Source: Sipunculus nudus (Eukaryota > Annelida > Sipuncula > Golfingiida > Sipunculidae). Taken from it: DNA of 64,000 nucleotides. The stretch spans positions 93,518,723 to 93,582,722 of the forward strand of contig CM049309.1 of assembly GCA_026874595.1 (NCBI GenBank). Reading direction: 5' to 3'. The notes beneath the pieces are model-generated. The model searched no databases. It had not been told where the DNA came from and was given only the letters and a program-made list of their open reading frames with translations. The position numbers and the translations under genes were made by a program. Of the stretch, positions 13,901-29,800 are shown in pieces (positions within the stretch are counted from its first letter, which is position 1; every line of letters begins with the position of its first letter).

Positions 13901-16900
13901 TTACATCAAGCTAGTGTTATGCAGTTTGCTGGAGCTCAGCTCCCCAGCTTCAGCTCTAAGTTCCTTAAAGTATACAGTTAGATGTCTCCAGAATCCCCTA
14001 CCATGCCAAGAATTTTATCACTAGGACTTAATTCCTTCGAAATATTAATGAAAAACTTCATTTTTCCATTAAAAACCCACTGTTACACTGTAAGACTGCC
14101 TAGTATCAAAACCACTGATCTGACTTTGATCATATATAATATACATATTTTTCTATACATTCGCTATGCACATGCCAGAAATGATGTCAGTATTGCGTAA
14201 TTGTTTTAAGTTATGGGCCCAAACATAATGCACTTTTTAAAAATCAAGAAATATATTTACTCCCTTAACAAGAGGATTGCTGAAGCTAGAGATTTTTTGT
14301 CAGGGATGTAACATTATTTAATCAAGATTCAATTGAATACCAATAAATTAGTTCTGAATTTTTCAAATTTTATAAGTTATTAGTTTAAATATAAAATTAG
14401 TACCTTAAATTTTGCCCAACTTTGACCATGGCACGTTTGTTTCCTGAGAGCACTGTTGATATAATTTTCATATCATGCACACATAAGGATTTCATCTTTG
14501 TAGTTTAGAAAGCTGAAAGAAATTGGCCAAATATTGTAGCTTTTATTATTGTTTTTATGAGACCATGTCAGACCCAGGCTTAATCCAGCCCCTCTTCAGT
14601 CACCTGTATGTTGACCTTGTTGCCCTTTCATCAGATTATGCATGCTTGAGCGGAGCATACACTGAGGCAGCCAGGCAGCTAATGCCTTGCCACAGTTGAT
14701 CCAGGTGTCCAACCCAACTTATCTAGTAGTTGTTTTGAAAAACAACATAACAATAAACAATAAATTATTAATTTTGTATTGGTTTTTTATAACAAATTAA
14801 AGAAAAATTAATAGAAAAGGAATTTGTTAGTTGATGAGTAACAGAAAATTAAATTGCAGTTACTAATGATGTAAGAATCTTGTATGGATGGATAGAATGT
14901 CAATGTCAATGTTATTCCAAATAACACCATGCAGTCACCTATGGTATTTTTCAGTGAAATTTTAATGATATAAAAATAAATCATATTATTCATTACTAAT
15001 TATTAGGGATCATATGAAGGAAATTAATGATAGACAAAGATGCAGTTGATAATATTAATCTAGATTCCTACTGTGACTAGTGTGTAGATTGATGTGAAAG
15101 TAGTCCAAAGTGAATATATTACATTTATTTTTTTTAATATAAATAAAAGCCATAAAACCAGGTACTTATGATCATTATAAAAATTTGTGAATTTTGTATA
15201 TTCTGGATTCTCAACATCATTGTTTGGCTAAAACTGAATAAATACTAGACATGGTGCGAATGCTTTGCAAATGTATTTGAATACAAATATGAATATGTAC
15301 TGCATAAAAAAATTTTATTGCATAAGAATGGGAATTCAGGTAAAAATGAAAGAATTTGAATACCAGTGCAGATACTTTCAAAATGTATTCATGAATGCAT
15401 TCATGAATATATTCTATAATATTATTTCAATAATCATTTCAGTTATATTTTATTTAAAAAAATCATATGATTTTCTTATTTTTTAAATAAAAATGATATT
15501 AGCACAATATTTGTTATTAAATTTAAATTAATAGTTAAACTCTTTTATTATATGTGCTGCTTATAAGTTATATGGCCAAGTCAAAATCTGTGTGACAATA
15601 GCACTCCATTTGTTAATAAAATAAATGAAATCAATCCTCTTTCCTGTCTCCAAAGATACTATCAAAATCAAACATAAGCTAAACACCAACAACTCATAAA
15701 AAAGCTTATATTTATTACAACACAAAACAAGCATGTGCCTCTTTCCAAAATCATATTTTATATCATATATAACAGCTGTGCGCCGTGACCCATGGGTCCC
15801 TTGTATTTCTGTTCTTTTTCACTTTACATCATTGTATTTAACTTCAGTATGTGTTAATACAACATCATTGATATATTTAATTAGAAGTATGCTATTGACA
15901 TGTTTCAGGACTGCCTGTTTGACCCCAGGGTACTGACAGAAGGAGACCCACCAAATGATAGGGGTTGCCGTGTCTGTGGAAAAATAGGTCACTTTGTGAA
16001 GGAGTGTCCTGTGATACAAAACAGAAAAGACAGGTACTGCATGCAGAGGATATTATCTCAAGTGCACTCACTCTCTTTCCTTTTCATATTGCCATAGTTA
16101 GAGGTAAAAACAATTTTATATATATAAATATATATATATTTCTTTTTTACAGCAAAAAAATTAAGTAAAATTTGTGTATATGTCTCATTCCTTTATGGTT
16201 TATGTATTTAAGCCCTGATTTGAGGTTATTGGTGACATACAATTAATCTTGTTTATGATAGGAAAGAACGAGAGAGAGAACGTAGGGAGTTCAGTAAAAA
16301 AGATGATGATCGTCAGCCTAAGCCAGAACCTGTAACCCCAGTCAACAAGTCCCGCACAGTCAGTGGAGGTACGTACCAGTGCTGCTGTATGTCAGAACTT
16401 GTTCTTCAGTTATGTATACACTCTGTTCCTTCAGTATGACACAGTATAGTCAGAGAAAGGCATGGCCATTAAGAAAATGCCTGGCCAGGAGTAGATATAA
16501 TGACTCTGTTCCTTCAGTATGACACAGTCACTTGCAGATGTATAGTCAGAGAAAGGCATGGCCATTAAGAAAATGCCTGGCCAGGAGTAGATATAATGGC
16601 TTGGTTCAAAATGATCAGTGTTCAGCTCAGTGAACTGAAAGTCATTTGAGCTATATATGATAACCCTATATCCATTGTCCAGCCAGCCATTCACAAGGTA
16701 TATTTTGTAAATAATGGACCTAGAATCCTCTGACTTGATGTCCCTGGTGGTCCTTGAGAAATCTCTGTTGAAACCTAAAATAAGGTCACTTTGACCTGTG
16801 ATCTATTGTCACTGTGACCTAGAGTCTATGAGCGACAGGGCAAAAACCTGAATTTTAGCACCCTGAAAGTGACTCTGTCACACAAAAAAAAATGACAAAA

Positions 16901-19900
16901 TGTCTTTGAAATTTAGATACATTTAAATTATTGTATCTGCCAAAACTTGTTTTCACGAGGGTTCTGCTGCCATCGTCTCATTAGTTTCCAGAGAACTCAT
17001 TTGAGAGCCTTGAACAGATCTTTCCAAAACTCAGCATAGTTATTCGCTCACCTATAAAGTTGTGCGTTATAAAGACTTGTGATGCCACTTGCAATCTCTT
17101 TTGAGCAGTATAAATCTGGGTGTCTTAGTAATTACAGCTCATATCTCAGGAATGGTTCAATATATTGAGCTGATATTTTGCATGTCCAAAGATCTTGGAT
17201 CTCTCTACTATACTTTGGACTGGTAGCACCATCTACTGTGATTTTTCGTGGCATACATCCATGCATTTGCCATATGTTTGTATTAGTGATTGGTTCAATG
17301 TATATGGCTGAAATTGTGCATATTAATAGATCTTGGATACCTCCAGCTCATACTCAAGACTGGTGGTGCCATCTGCAATTGTTTTCACATGATGTCCATT
17401 AGTGCATTTGCTTTGGGTTAGAATTGCTCATATCTCAGGAGTGATTCAATGTATTGGTTTGAAATTTAGTGTGTCCATCCATCTTGCAGAGTAATCTTGT
17501 AGACCAGACAGGTGGTGCCACATACCTTCCCTGTTTTCGTAGAATGCATTTATGCCTGTATCTCTGTGTTGGCCTGAAATAGTGCATGTCCATAGGTCTT
17601 TGAGAACCTAATCTCATACCCAAGACTGGTGGCGCCATCTGTAATTGTTCTCACATGTGTCCATCAGTCCATTTGCATTGGGTGAAAATCGCTCATATCT
17701 CAGGAGTGGATGGATGTATCAGCCTGATATTTTGCGTGTTTAATCATCTTGGATAACTTTGTTGTAGACGAGACAGGTGGTGCCACCTGTTCTTCTGTTT
17801 TTAGTTCAGCTGACTGGAAGTCATCTTGAGCTATAGCGATCACCCTTTGTCCGTCGGCCATCTGGCCGTCTCTCTGTTAACAGGGCACAAATCGTAACCA
17901 CTGGACCTTGAATCTTCTAACTTGACATCCAGGGAGGTCAATAAAAATTCTCTTTGAAAAATGGAAATAGGTCTCTGTTACCCATATTCTTCGAGCTATG
18001 GGATTCCGAAGTAGCCCCCAGAATAATGGAAAATTTGATACAAAAGCTCAAGTATCTGAACAACTAATGCATTGATCACCATGATTCTTTGGATAGATAT
18101 TGATCATGAAGTCTTTCATCAGTTTCTGCAGTCTGGTGGCGCTACCTTTATTTTTAGCTCAGCTGACTTTCGTTCATGCTGAGCTATAGCGTCGGTCTGT
18201 CCGTCCGTTAACCAGGCACAAATCGTAACCGCTGGACCTAGAATCTTGTAACTTGACATTCTGAGAGGTCCATGAAAAATCTCCTCTATTCTCTATTTAA
18301 AAATGTGAACATCAGCTAACAGGGCACAAATCTTAAAGACTTGATCTAGAATCTTCATTCTAGACATTCTGAGAAACCTATGAAAAGTCTCCATGGAAAC
18401 CAGAAATTAGGTCTCTGTTACCCATATCTTTCGAGCTATGGGGCCCCAAAGTACCCCCCCCCCCCTCCAGAATAGTAAAAAATTTCATACAAAAACTTCA
18501 ATATCTCATTAACTACATCACTGATGGTCATTATTTTGGCATACATATTGATCATGAGATGTTTCATCAGTTTCTGCAGACTGGTGGCGCCACCTGTATT
18601 TTTTTATTTTTTACAAATTATCTTCTCTATTTTTGAGACCTTTACAAATGTGAACATCTGTTAACAGGGCCTAAATCGTAAAGACTAGACCTAAAATCTT
18701 CATTCTTGACACAGTGATCGACCTATTAAAAGTCTCCATGGAAACCTCAAATAAGGTCTCTCTTACCCATATCCTTTGAGCTGTGGGGCTCCAAAATACC
18801 CCCCAGAATAATGAAAAAATTTGATACAAAAACTCCAGTATCTCAATAACTACAACACTGATGCTCATGATTTATGGCATACATATTGATCATGAGGTGT
18901 TCCATCAGTTTCAGCAGACTGGGTGCGCCAAATCTATTTTTTTCAAATTTTTACGAATTTTTTTTCTCTATTTTTTGAGACCTTTGAAGATGTGGTTATA
19001 TGTCAACAGGGTACAAATTGTAACAACTGGACCTAGAATCTTCATTCTTGTCATGCAAGGAGGCCCATGAAAAGTGTCTGTGGAAACCTGAAATAAGGTC
19101 TCTGTTACCCATATCCTTCAAGCTATAGGACTCTGAAGTATCCCTCAGATTAATGGAAAATTTGATACAAAAGCTGAAGTATCTGAACAACTAATCCAGA
19201 GACCACCATGATTCTTTGCATGCATATTGACCATTAAGTGTTTTTATTAGTTTCTGCAGACTGGTGGAGCCACCTGTATTTTTTTTAAAGTTTACGGATT
19301 TTTTGTCTATTTTTGAGATATATTAATACAGACACAATCTCAGCCTGTTGGTTAATCTGTCTGATGCTTCAGTTGAATGGGTATATACTACCATTCAGAT
19401 GATAAAATTTCCTTTTGCGAATCTCTTCCCAGTCAGCTGAGCGTCATGACCCATGGGTCACTTGTTTTTAAATTTTTTATGATTTTTAGCTCAGCTGACT
19501 ATAAGTCATCTGAGCTATAGTCATGGTCCATTGTCCGTCGTCCGTCCGTCTGTCTGTCCGTTCGTCCGTCCGTCCGTCTGTCTGTCCGTCTGTCTGTCCG
19601 TCTGGATGTCCGTCCATAAGACTGGCACGTTTCGACACCGTTGGACCTACGAATCTGAATTTCGGCATACAGTTAGATGTCCCCATAATCTCCTACCATG
19701 CCAAAAATTGGGTCAATAGGACTTCGTTCCTTTGAGATATTAAGGAAAAACCTCAATTTTTTATTAGAAATCCATTTTCACACTTCTGGACTGCCTTATA
19801 TCAAAACCACTCATCTGGTTTTCTTCATTTTTACCATAAATATTCCTCTATATAGTTCCTATGTACATGCCAGATATGAAGTCAGTATTATATAATTTAA

Positions 19901-22900
19901 AAAAGTTATGGGCCCAAACATAATGGACTTTGTAAAAAAATCAGGAAGATATTTGGTCACTTAAGACCAAAAGTGTTAAAGGTTGGGACTTTTTTCCAGT
20001 AATACTACTTTAAATAATCAAAATTGAATTGTATACCAAAAATTAGATCAAAATCTGTTAAATTTTTTTAAATAGTGGCAAAAATATAAAATTGGTACCT
20101 TAAATTTTGCCCAACTTTGGCCATGGCACGTTTTTTTCCTGTAAGTACTGTGGATTTTAATTTTCACACCATGTATACATAAGGATTTAATCTGTTAAAA
20201 TCTGAAATTTGAAAATAAAAGCTGCAAAATTAGGCTAGTTATTGAATTTTTTGGAGGCTCTTGTTGTATTCCCTTACATTGTCAAGCAGTCCACTTTGAT
20301 GACTGTAGGTCATTCAGTGCACATCTCTATGCTCCCCAGGCTGTTGACATAATTTTAGATGTCCCCAAAATCTCCTACCATACCGTAAATTGGGTCATTA
20401 GGACTTTGTTCCTTCGAGATATTAAGGAAAAAGCCATTGTTACACTTCAAGGCTGCCTAATATCAAAACCACTGATCTGTTTTTGATCGTATTTAGTATT
20501 CACATTCTTTTATACATTTTCTATGACCATACCAAAAATTAGGTCAGTATTGGGTATTATTTTGAAGTTATGGGCCAAAACATGATGCAAATTTTTAAAA
20601 ATCAGGAAATATATTTACTCACCTAACATGAGAAGTGCTGAACCTAGAGACTTTTTTCAGGAATATAACTTTATTTAATCAAGATTCAATTGTTTACCCA
20701 AAATTAAATCTGAATTTTGCAAATTTTTCAAGTTATTAGCATAAATAAAAAATCAATACCTTAAATTTTGTCCAACTTTGACACTGTTGTTTTAATTTTC
20801 CCAGCATATATGCATAAGGATTTTTTCTTTTAAAATCTGAACTTTCAAAAGAAATTGATTGGAATGAATAGCTTTTATTCATGTTTTCATACACTGTGTC
20901 AAGTGTTGTTTACATCTAGCCCACCTAGTAGTACAGCCTTCACTTGCATTATGTAACCCACCCCAGGCAGCTTACCTTGGCCCAGCTTGGCCACTACTAG
21001 CAGGCTTCCCCTCTGCCCTGCACTCATCCCCCCAGCTGATGCATAAACTACATGAATGTTATAATTTTTCTGTATTTTATTTTATTCTTGGACATGCTAC
21101 ATTTTAGATTTTGTATTGAACCACCAGGGTTACAATGATTAAAGTGTACATTTAATTGTGTCCACAAAGTGGCGTATTGCTGTAAAAGTGTGGATGTTCA
21201 TGAGATAAGTAATTCCTTACTTCAGAAGAGTAAAAACTTCACCAGGTGTGAAATTGACTATTAATTCCAGTAATTAATTAAAAGTGGGATAGTAATAAGC
21301 ACAATGATATTGTTTGTCCCTCATTCAACCAACAGTGTGTATAGTTTATTTGAAAAGATGTTTTATTTTATCAAATTTACTTTTATTTTATTTTGGTGAA
21401 TAAAATTAAGCATGTCCTGAAAACTCCAATGTGCAAAACTTTTTAATAGTGATTCAAGGAATATTCTTGTAGATGCCATGTTGTGGCATTATTTTCTTTT
21501 AAAAATCAGTTTAAACATTTATGATTTAAAAATAATAAAATATATGTGTATGCATAATATGACCCAATGTTTTTACTCTGTATATATAATGATTGCAACT
21601 TTTGCAACAATTCTAATATTTTAACTTATATTTTCAGGTTTTTTTAATTGAAAATTTATAAACCTGTAAATAGAAAAATGATTCAGATAAAAACTTCTTA
21701 ATGGAAAAAGTGGATCTGCTTAAAAAAATAGGATTATATATAAACTTAAATGCATTATTCTCTTGAAAGTGAAATAAAGGTATTAGTCCATTCTGTCCAC
21801 TTGCCTGTCCATCTGTAAATTTTCGTATGCAACACAGTATCTCAAAACTTTTACTGTTTTTCTTCATGACAGTCTTGTATTAGTTTGCAATCATATATTT
21901 AGAACTTTAATATAACCAAGTAGGAGGGCCCCTTTCCTCTTAGCTTTTCATATTCTTATATAAATGAAAAACATTACAATAGAATATTTCTACATCCACC
22001 TTCGTGCTGCCCTCACTTTTCCCTTCTCCGAACCCCATCCCAAAGTTAGCCTCAGTAAGCAAGAACAAGATGAATCAGATATATTCATACTTTAATATTT
22101 TGAATAACTATTCGTCCATAGGTACCTATGTACATGCCAGAAATTATGTCAATATTGTGTAATATGTAGACATAGTGGGCATCACAATAATGTACCTTGT
22201 CAAGACTAAAGAGATATTGTGTCATACAGTCACATATTCATAAATCACTTCATCAGCATAGTTAATCATAACATCATATCTGTCAAATTGAACGCTTGCA
22301 GACTACCATACACTTTAGATCCTTCAACAAATAGCCTTATCATCATTCTACTACTGCTTATTACTGCTGTCATTGCATTCATATTTGCTCAAATATATCA
22401 CAATTTTCAACCCCTCCTTAATAAATAAAAAATTAACCACTTTATTTGACTCTATTAATCCATCAGTCAGGTAATTTCATTTATCATTTACTCACATATT
22501 ACATTACATTCCTTTATAATAGCCCAACATGTACATGATATTCATAAGCTTTATCGACTTGATATAGTATCACAGTGGAGAAACATTTATAGTCCAATCA
22601 TGATCAGCTGAGCGCCGTGACCCATGGGTCCCTTGTTTTCTCTATTTTGAGACCTTAAAAGATATGGTCATCTGTTAACAGGGCACAAATCATAACAACT
22701 GGACCTAGAATCTTCTGTCTTTATATGCAGGGAGGTCAATGAAAAGTCTCTGTGGAAATCTGGAATAAGGTCCCTGTTACCCATATTATTTGAGCTATGG
22801 GGCTCTGAAGTACCCCCCAGAATAATGGAAATTTGATACAAAGGCTCATATCTTAACAACTATTGCATTGATCACCATAATTCTTTGCTTTGATATTTAT

Positions 22901-23806
22901 CATGGAGTGATTCATCAGTTTTTGCAGACAGGTGATGCCACTTGTATTTTTTTTCGGTATTTTACAATTTTTTTCTCTATTTTTGAGACCTTAAAAGATG
23001 CTGTCATATGTTAACAGGGCACATAATGTAACCACTGGACCTAGAATCTTCTGTCATGTCATGCAGGGAGGCCAATAAAAAGTGTCCTTGGAAACCTGGA
23101 ATTAGGTCACTGCGACCTATATCCTCTGAGCTATGGGGCTTGAAAGTACCCCCCCCCCCCCCCGAATAATAAAAAATATAATACAAAACCTCCAATATCT
23201 TGATAATTAATGCATGGATTGTCATGATTCTCTGCATGCATATTCATCATGAAGTGTTTCATCAATTCCTGTTGACTGGTGGCACCACCTGTATTTTTTC
23301 AATTTTTTTATGATTTTTTAGCTCAGCTGACTGTAAGTCAACTGAGGTATAGGAATGGTGTTTTGTCCGTCATCCGTCTGGCCGTCCGTTAGCAGGGCAC
23401 AAATCATAACTGCTGGACCTAGGAACTTCTAAGTGAATATCCAGGGAGGTCAATGAAAAATCTCCTTGGAAACCTGAAATTAGGTCACTGCGACCTATAT
23501 CCTCCGAGCTATGGGGCATGAAAGTACCCCCCAGAATAATCAAAAATATAATACAAAACCTCCAATATCTTGATAATTAATGCATGGATTGTCATGAATC
23601 TTGCCTTGAATATTGACCATGACTAGTTTTGTCAGTTCCCGAAAAGTGGTGGGGCCACCTGTATTTTTTGTTATTTTAAAGAATTTTTTTTTATTTTTAA
23701 CTATAAAATGACAACAATCATGTCAATTTCTCAGCTGTTATTACATCTAGTGTCCCAAAACCTGGTGCGTTTATTGATCACAATTGGATGCCATATAGTT
23801 ATCACC

Positions 23807-23847
<41 letters not shown>

Positions 23848-26800
23848 CGTCCGTCCATCCACACAAATTTGTTTCCAGATGATAACTCCAGGTTGTATTG
23901 ACACATGGATTTCAAACTTGACTTACATATGGCCCACCACTAAAGCAAGAACCTATATGATTTTTGGGTCGTGAGGTCAAAGGTCAAGGTCACAGGACTC
24001 ACTCTTTTAAAAAGATTATTGCTGCATTTTAAGCCAAGCTTTTCATCCCAAACTTTCCGTTTTGCACATTTAGCTGACTTGCCAGTATGGGGAGAGCATA
24101 AATGAATTTTGGGTCACATGGTCAAAGGTCAAGGTCACAAGGGCTGTCTGTTCACAAATTAGTTTCCAGATGATAACTCCTGTTTAGTTTGACATATTGG
24201 TTTCAAACTTAACTTGTATATGTCTCCCCACTAAAGTAAGAACTGTGTTGATTGTGGGGTCCAGTGGGTCAAAGGTCATGGTTTCAGGACTCATTTCTTT
24301 AAAAAGAATGCATATGCATTTGATGCCAAACTTTTCATCCCAAACCTTCCATCTTCAAGATATTGCTAACCTACCGATTGGGGAAGATTCTGTTTAGTTT
24401 TGGGGTCATGAGGTCAAAGGTCAAGGTCACAGTACCCACTTATTAAGAAAGATTGTTGATGCATTTACAGCCAAACTTTTCATCCGAAACCTTCCATCTT
24501 GTACATATAGCTGAGCTGCCAATAGGGGAAGAAACTGATTGATTTGGGGGTTACAAGGTCAAAGGTCATCGTCACAGGGGCCCATCTGTCCACATTTGCT
24601 TCTGGATGATAACTCTAGTTTGGATTGACATATTTGTTTAAATTTTGACTTATATATGACCCACCATTAATGTAAGAACCCTTTAGATTTTGGGGCCAAA
24701 GGTCAAGGTCACAGGACCCACTTCTTTAAAAAGATTGTTGACGTATTTTTAGCCAAACTTTCTGTCCCAAACATTCCATCTTCCAGATGCTGCTCACCTG
24801 CCAATAGTGGAAGTAATTACTGATGGATTTTGGGGTCTCAAGGTCAAGGTCATGGGGGCCATCAATCCACATATTAGTTTATATTGGAAATATTGGTTTC
24901 AAACTTGACTTATATATGGCCCACCACTAAAGAAAGTACTGTTGATTCTGGGGTCATGAGATCAAAGGTCAAGGTCACAGGACCCACTAATTTAGAAAGA
25001 TTGTGGATGCATTTTAAGCCAAATTTTTCATCTCAATCCTTCCATCATCAGCATGTGGTGCACCTGCCAAGAGGGAGTTTCCTTTTGATTTTAGGGTCAT
25101 AAGGTCAAAGGTTAAGGTCACAGGGCCCATCAATTCTCAAATTAGTTAATGGATGATAACTCCAGTTTGGGTAGACAGGTTGGCTTCAAACTGATCAAAA
25201 GACCAATATTTTGGAAAACCTCATAAACTTATATCATTATAGACAAATGCAGCTGAGCGTCGAGACCCATGGGTCCCTAGTTTTCTCTATTTTTGAGACT
25301 TTAGGAGATGCAGTCATCTGTTAACGGGGCGAGAAAAGTAACCATTGGACCTAGAATCTTCTATCTTGACATGCTGGGAGATCAATAAAAATATCTAAAT
25401 GGAAACCTGAAATTAGGTCTCTGTTACCCATATGCTCTGAGCTATGGGGCTCAGTAGGCCCCCCAAGAATAACTTAAAATTTGATATAAAAGCTCTAGTA
25501 TCTCAATAATTTGTGCACTGATTGCCATGATTCTTTGCATGCATATTCATCATGGAGTGTTTCATCAATTCTTGCAGACTGGTGGTGCCACCTGGATTTT
25601 TTCCAATTTTTATGCATTTTCTCTCTATTTTGAGACCTTCAAAGATGCGGTCATCTGTTAACAGGGCAGGGAGCTCAATGAAAATATCTTTAGAAACCTG
25701 AAATTAGGTCTCTGTTACCCATATTCTCTGAGCTATGGAGCAGAATTGAAAATTTGATACCAAAGCAGGGCCAAAATTATAACCACTGGACCTAGAATCT
25801 TCTGACTTGAAAATTCTCCTTGGAAACATGAAATAAGGTCTCTGTTACCCATATTCTATGAGCAATGGGGCTTATAAGCACAACCCATAATATTTGAAAA
25901 TTTGATACTAAAGTAGGGCACAAATCAAAACCATTGGACCCAGAATCTTCTCACTTGGCACCCTGAGAGTTCCTCAAAGGTTCTCCCCTCAAAACCTGAA
26001 ATTGGGTCGCTGTGACCTATATTCTCAGAGTTTTGGGGAATGTTTGAGCATCCCAGAAATAATGAAAAATACACACAAATTGCCAGGTTCCTCAGGAAAG
26101 GCTGGTTGGATTGTCATCAAATTTGGTGTGCTAATGGGTCTTGATGAACTTAAGCTAATATGCGTGAATGATGATTCCACCTATATTATCTTAATTAATT
26201 TCCTGTGCAAGGACATATTGTCAACATGTCAGTCGGCTGAGCGTAATGACCCATGGGTCACTTGTTAGGGAACCTGTGAGCTTATGTGATGGTGGGGCAA
26301 TGGCCATCATCCATACGTTTACCTATACTTTCTAAAAAATGGCATGAGCTAGCATCACAAAATTTCATGCAAAAAATTGGTCATCTAATTTTTAGCTCAT
26401 CTGACTATAAGTCATCTGAGCTATAGTCGTGGTCCATTGTCCGTCGTCCGTCTGTCAGTCCGTCCGTAGATGTGGCACGTTTTGAAACAGTAAGACCTAG
26501 GAATCCAAAATTTGGCATAATGTTAGATGTCCCCAAGATCTCCTACCAAGCCAAAAACTGGTTCTAAGTGTCTAGTACTTGCATTGTTCATATACATGTT
26601 ACACATGTGCTCTAAAAGTAATGGTCCAGCATTGAAGCATTAAACATGATGTATATCCCATTGCACAGGTTCGCATTAGGCCTGTAGGCCTTGTTATAGA
26701 ATACGTCTATGCACTTATTCTCCATAGAGGATTGGTGTCTCGGCCTGAAATATTGCATGTTGTATCCTTCTGTAGATCTGTTTTGGTGAAAATTGCACAT

Positions 26801-29800
26801 ATATCAGGAGTTTAACAGGCATCACTGATGCCACATATTTTTGAGTCATGTCATGTCAAGAACATTCAATGCCTTACTTTACCCATGCTTCTGTGATTTT
26901 GCAGATACACATAGCCTCTTGTTAACTGTCTGTTTTCTAGTTTAAATAAATTTAAATAATGTGCCTCATTTACACCTTTAGGTCTTGACTGAACAGAATT
27001 GACCTTTCCTTGTGCCCTTTTCATAGTTGTTAATCATCCTTATAATTGATACATTTTGAGCAGAATTTTATTCAAGAGCTTCCATTATTTCAATATTCAG
27101 TGCATGGGTTACCAAGATATCTGTTATGCATATTTACCTTAGACAGGTTTAATTTTTATAGCAGCACCCTCTGTAATGTTTTTGTCAAATTTTAGACGTC
27201 AAATTGCAGTAACTGAGTCAGTTTCTGAGTTGATGGTCCAGAGTTAAAGGAGTGACACTTTGCCATTCATCAGCCTGTCTGGCTGCTGTTTGTCAGCATA
27301 GGTTTAACCATTCTGGCTAGAAACTATACAGGTTATCTCTTTTTTCCTTATAGTAATATTCTCTTTCAAACAGTTCTTCCTGCCATTAAGAAATATTCTC
27401 CCTGACCTGATCAAGACATTACACCCTAGCCTTTGGATAGAGGTAGCTATTTGTATTATGTGTAGAAACATCTTTCTGGTTTCTCATTTTCAGCTGAGTG
27501 TCATGGTCTGAGTGCCATTCATTATAAGTCTGATCTGGTTTTATAATCCTAACAGTTAGAGTTCAAAGCTGATACCCCCCCTATAATTGTCAGGTTATGT
27601 GTAAGATAACCAGAGCTGTCAAGTTTTATGAGTTCCTGTAACAAATTGTTATAGTACAACCAGTATTTTGAAACAGATAATGTTCTGAATCATCAATAAG
27701 CATTCATGTTCCTGCAGAAACAGATCCTCCAAAAAGACCTCAGCCAAAGCCTCGATATCAGCGCAGCAAATCAGATGGCCACCAAGACACACCAGTCAAC
27801 AACCTACCAAAACCAGCCCAACAAGTATTTTACAACAGTCGATTTCCCCAAAGTGGTCCCCAGCCAGGAAGCAGGCCTTCCAGAACACTGCTGGCTCAGC
27901 CAAACAGACAGGTACGTAATGCTATTGGTATGATTTATACAGAATAGTGTGTCTGAGAGTAATGTTGGTCCATGTCTAGGGCCTGAAACACACATGTGCA
28001 TGTGTCATGTGAACATCAGTAAAATAGAGTAAATATGATTTATTATTAATTTTTAAGTAACCCAACAGGGGCGTATTGTTTTACCTGGTCTCTGTCAGTG
28101 TCAATGTCCCATTCAACACATTTAAAATGCTTATATCTCCAACAATCTGTCATCTATCAACATCTTATCGTATTCGTTTATTGCAGGGTGAACAAATCTT
28201 CCTGGCATAATGACCTTCACCTTAGCTTTCAGAGTCGTATCACACAGGACTTTAGGCATCCTTTGCTCCTGAGCCAGCTGGTGGTCTCATTTTACACAGT
28301 TCTACTTCAGTGAAAGCATTGACATATGAATGTCATTAGCGGATTCTCTTTCAGTTGACTAGATTTATTAGCACTTTAATGATATAACTATTGACTTAAT
28401 TCCTCTCAGATACTATCTTAAGCATACCTTAGGCATGTAGGTAAGCCATAACACTACTTTCTGAAATCCAGTTACTCTGATCAAGTTTACATGTGAACTT
28501 GTGCAAACAGCATCCCTGCACTAATGCCACTGAGTCCACTAGTGGTGGCCAGAAATACACCAAACCCTGCAGCCTGCATAAGCATTTGCTCTCAAGGTCA
28601 GGTGACAGTTGACTTTAGGCATAATTTTCTTATCAGCTTGATAGCACAGATTTTTCATCAGATTTAGTTTTAATTCAGGTTATCTTAAATTGATTCACTT
28701 TAGTTGGTCTTGAACACACTTTGGTCACAGTCACTTGCTGTTTGTCCATTTATTTAATTTCACTTAAATACTGGCTCAGGCATGCAGGTTAATTGTTTCT
28801 ATATAAGACTTTGGGTGAAGTTATTTGGAATTTGAATCATCACATTAGGATGAATCACGAGTTGCACTGATGTTAATATGTAGCATTTCAGTTTGTGTTT
28901 GAGCTTACACCTGGTTTACAATTAGTTTGATAGCAGCTAGTACACTGCTACCTGTCACAACCCACTCTGAAGCATTTTAGCACATAGTTCACAGTCACTG
29001 AAGGTATACTGTGATATGCTTCTGCAAGCTGGTCACCACCACATGTATGCTCTTTCCATCCATGTTCAAATGAATTATCATATAATCATAATCCAATATC
29101 TCAGAATGCATAAAATTGAGTTTTTAGCTCAGCTGACTGTAAGTCATCTGAGCTATAGCGATCACTCTTTGTCCGCTGTCCGTCCAGCCGTCTGTCTGTT
29201 AACAAGGCACAAATCGTAACCACTAGACCTGGAATCTTCTTACAATACATCCAGAGAGGTCCATGAAAAATCTCCTTGGAAACCTGGAATTAGGTCTCTG
29301 TTACCCATATTCTTCAAGCTATGGGGCTCCGAAGTACCCCCCCAGAATAATTGAAAATTTGATACAAAAGTTCAAATATCTGAACAACTAATGCATTGAT
29401 CACCATGATTCTTTGCATTGATATTGATTATGGAGTGTATCATCAGTTTCTGCAGACTGGTGGCACCACCTGTATTTTTTCCATTTTTTAGCTCAGCTGA
29501 CTGTAAGTCATCTGAGCTTTAGCAATCACTCTTTGTCTGTCCAGTTGTCCGGCCGTCCGGCCGTCTGTCCTTTAACAGGGCACAAAGCATAACCGCTGGA
29601 CCTAGAAGCTTCTAACTTTACATCCTGAGAAGTCCATGAAAAATCCCCTTGGAAACCTAGAATTAGGTCTCTGTTACCCATATTCTTTGAGCTATGGGGC
29701 TCCAAGTACCCCCCAGAAAAATAGAAAAATTTGATACAAAAGCTCAAGTATCTGAAGAACTAATGCATTGATCACCATGATTCTTAGCATGGATATTTAT

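Noticed and set aside
27804-28001. A minus-strand open frame overlapping exon 9
   Set aside because: It is antisense to a phase-supported exon and has no recognisable motif.
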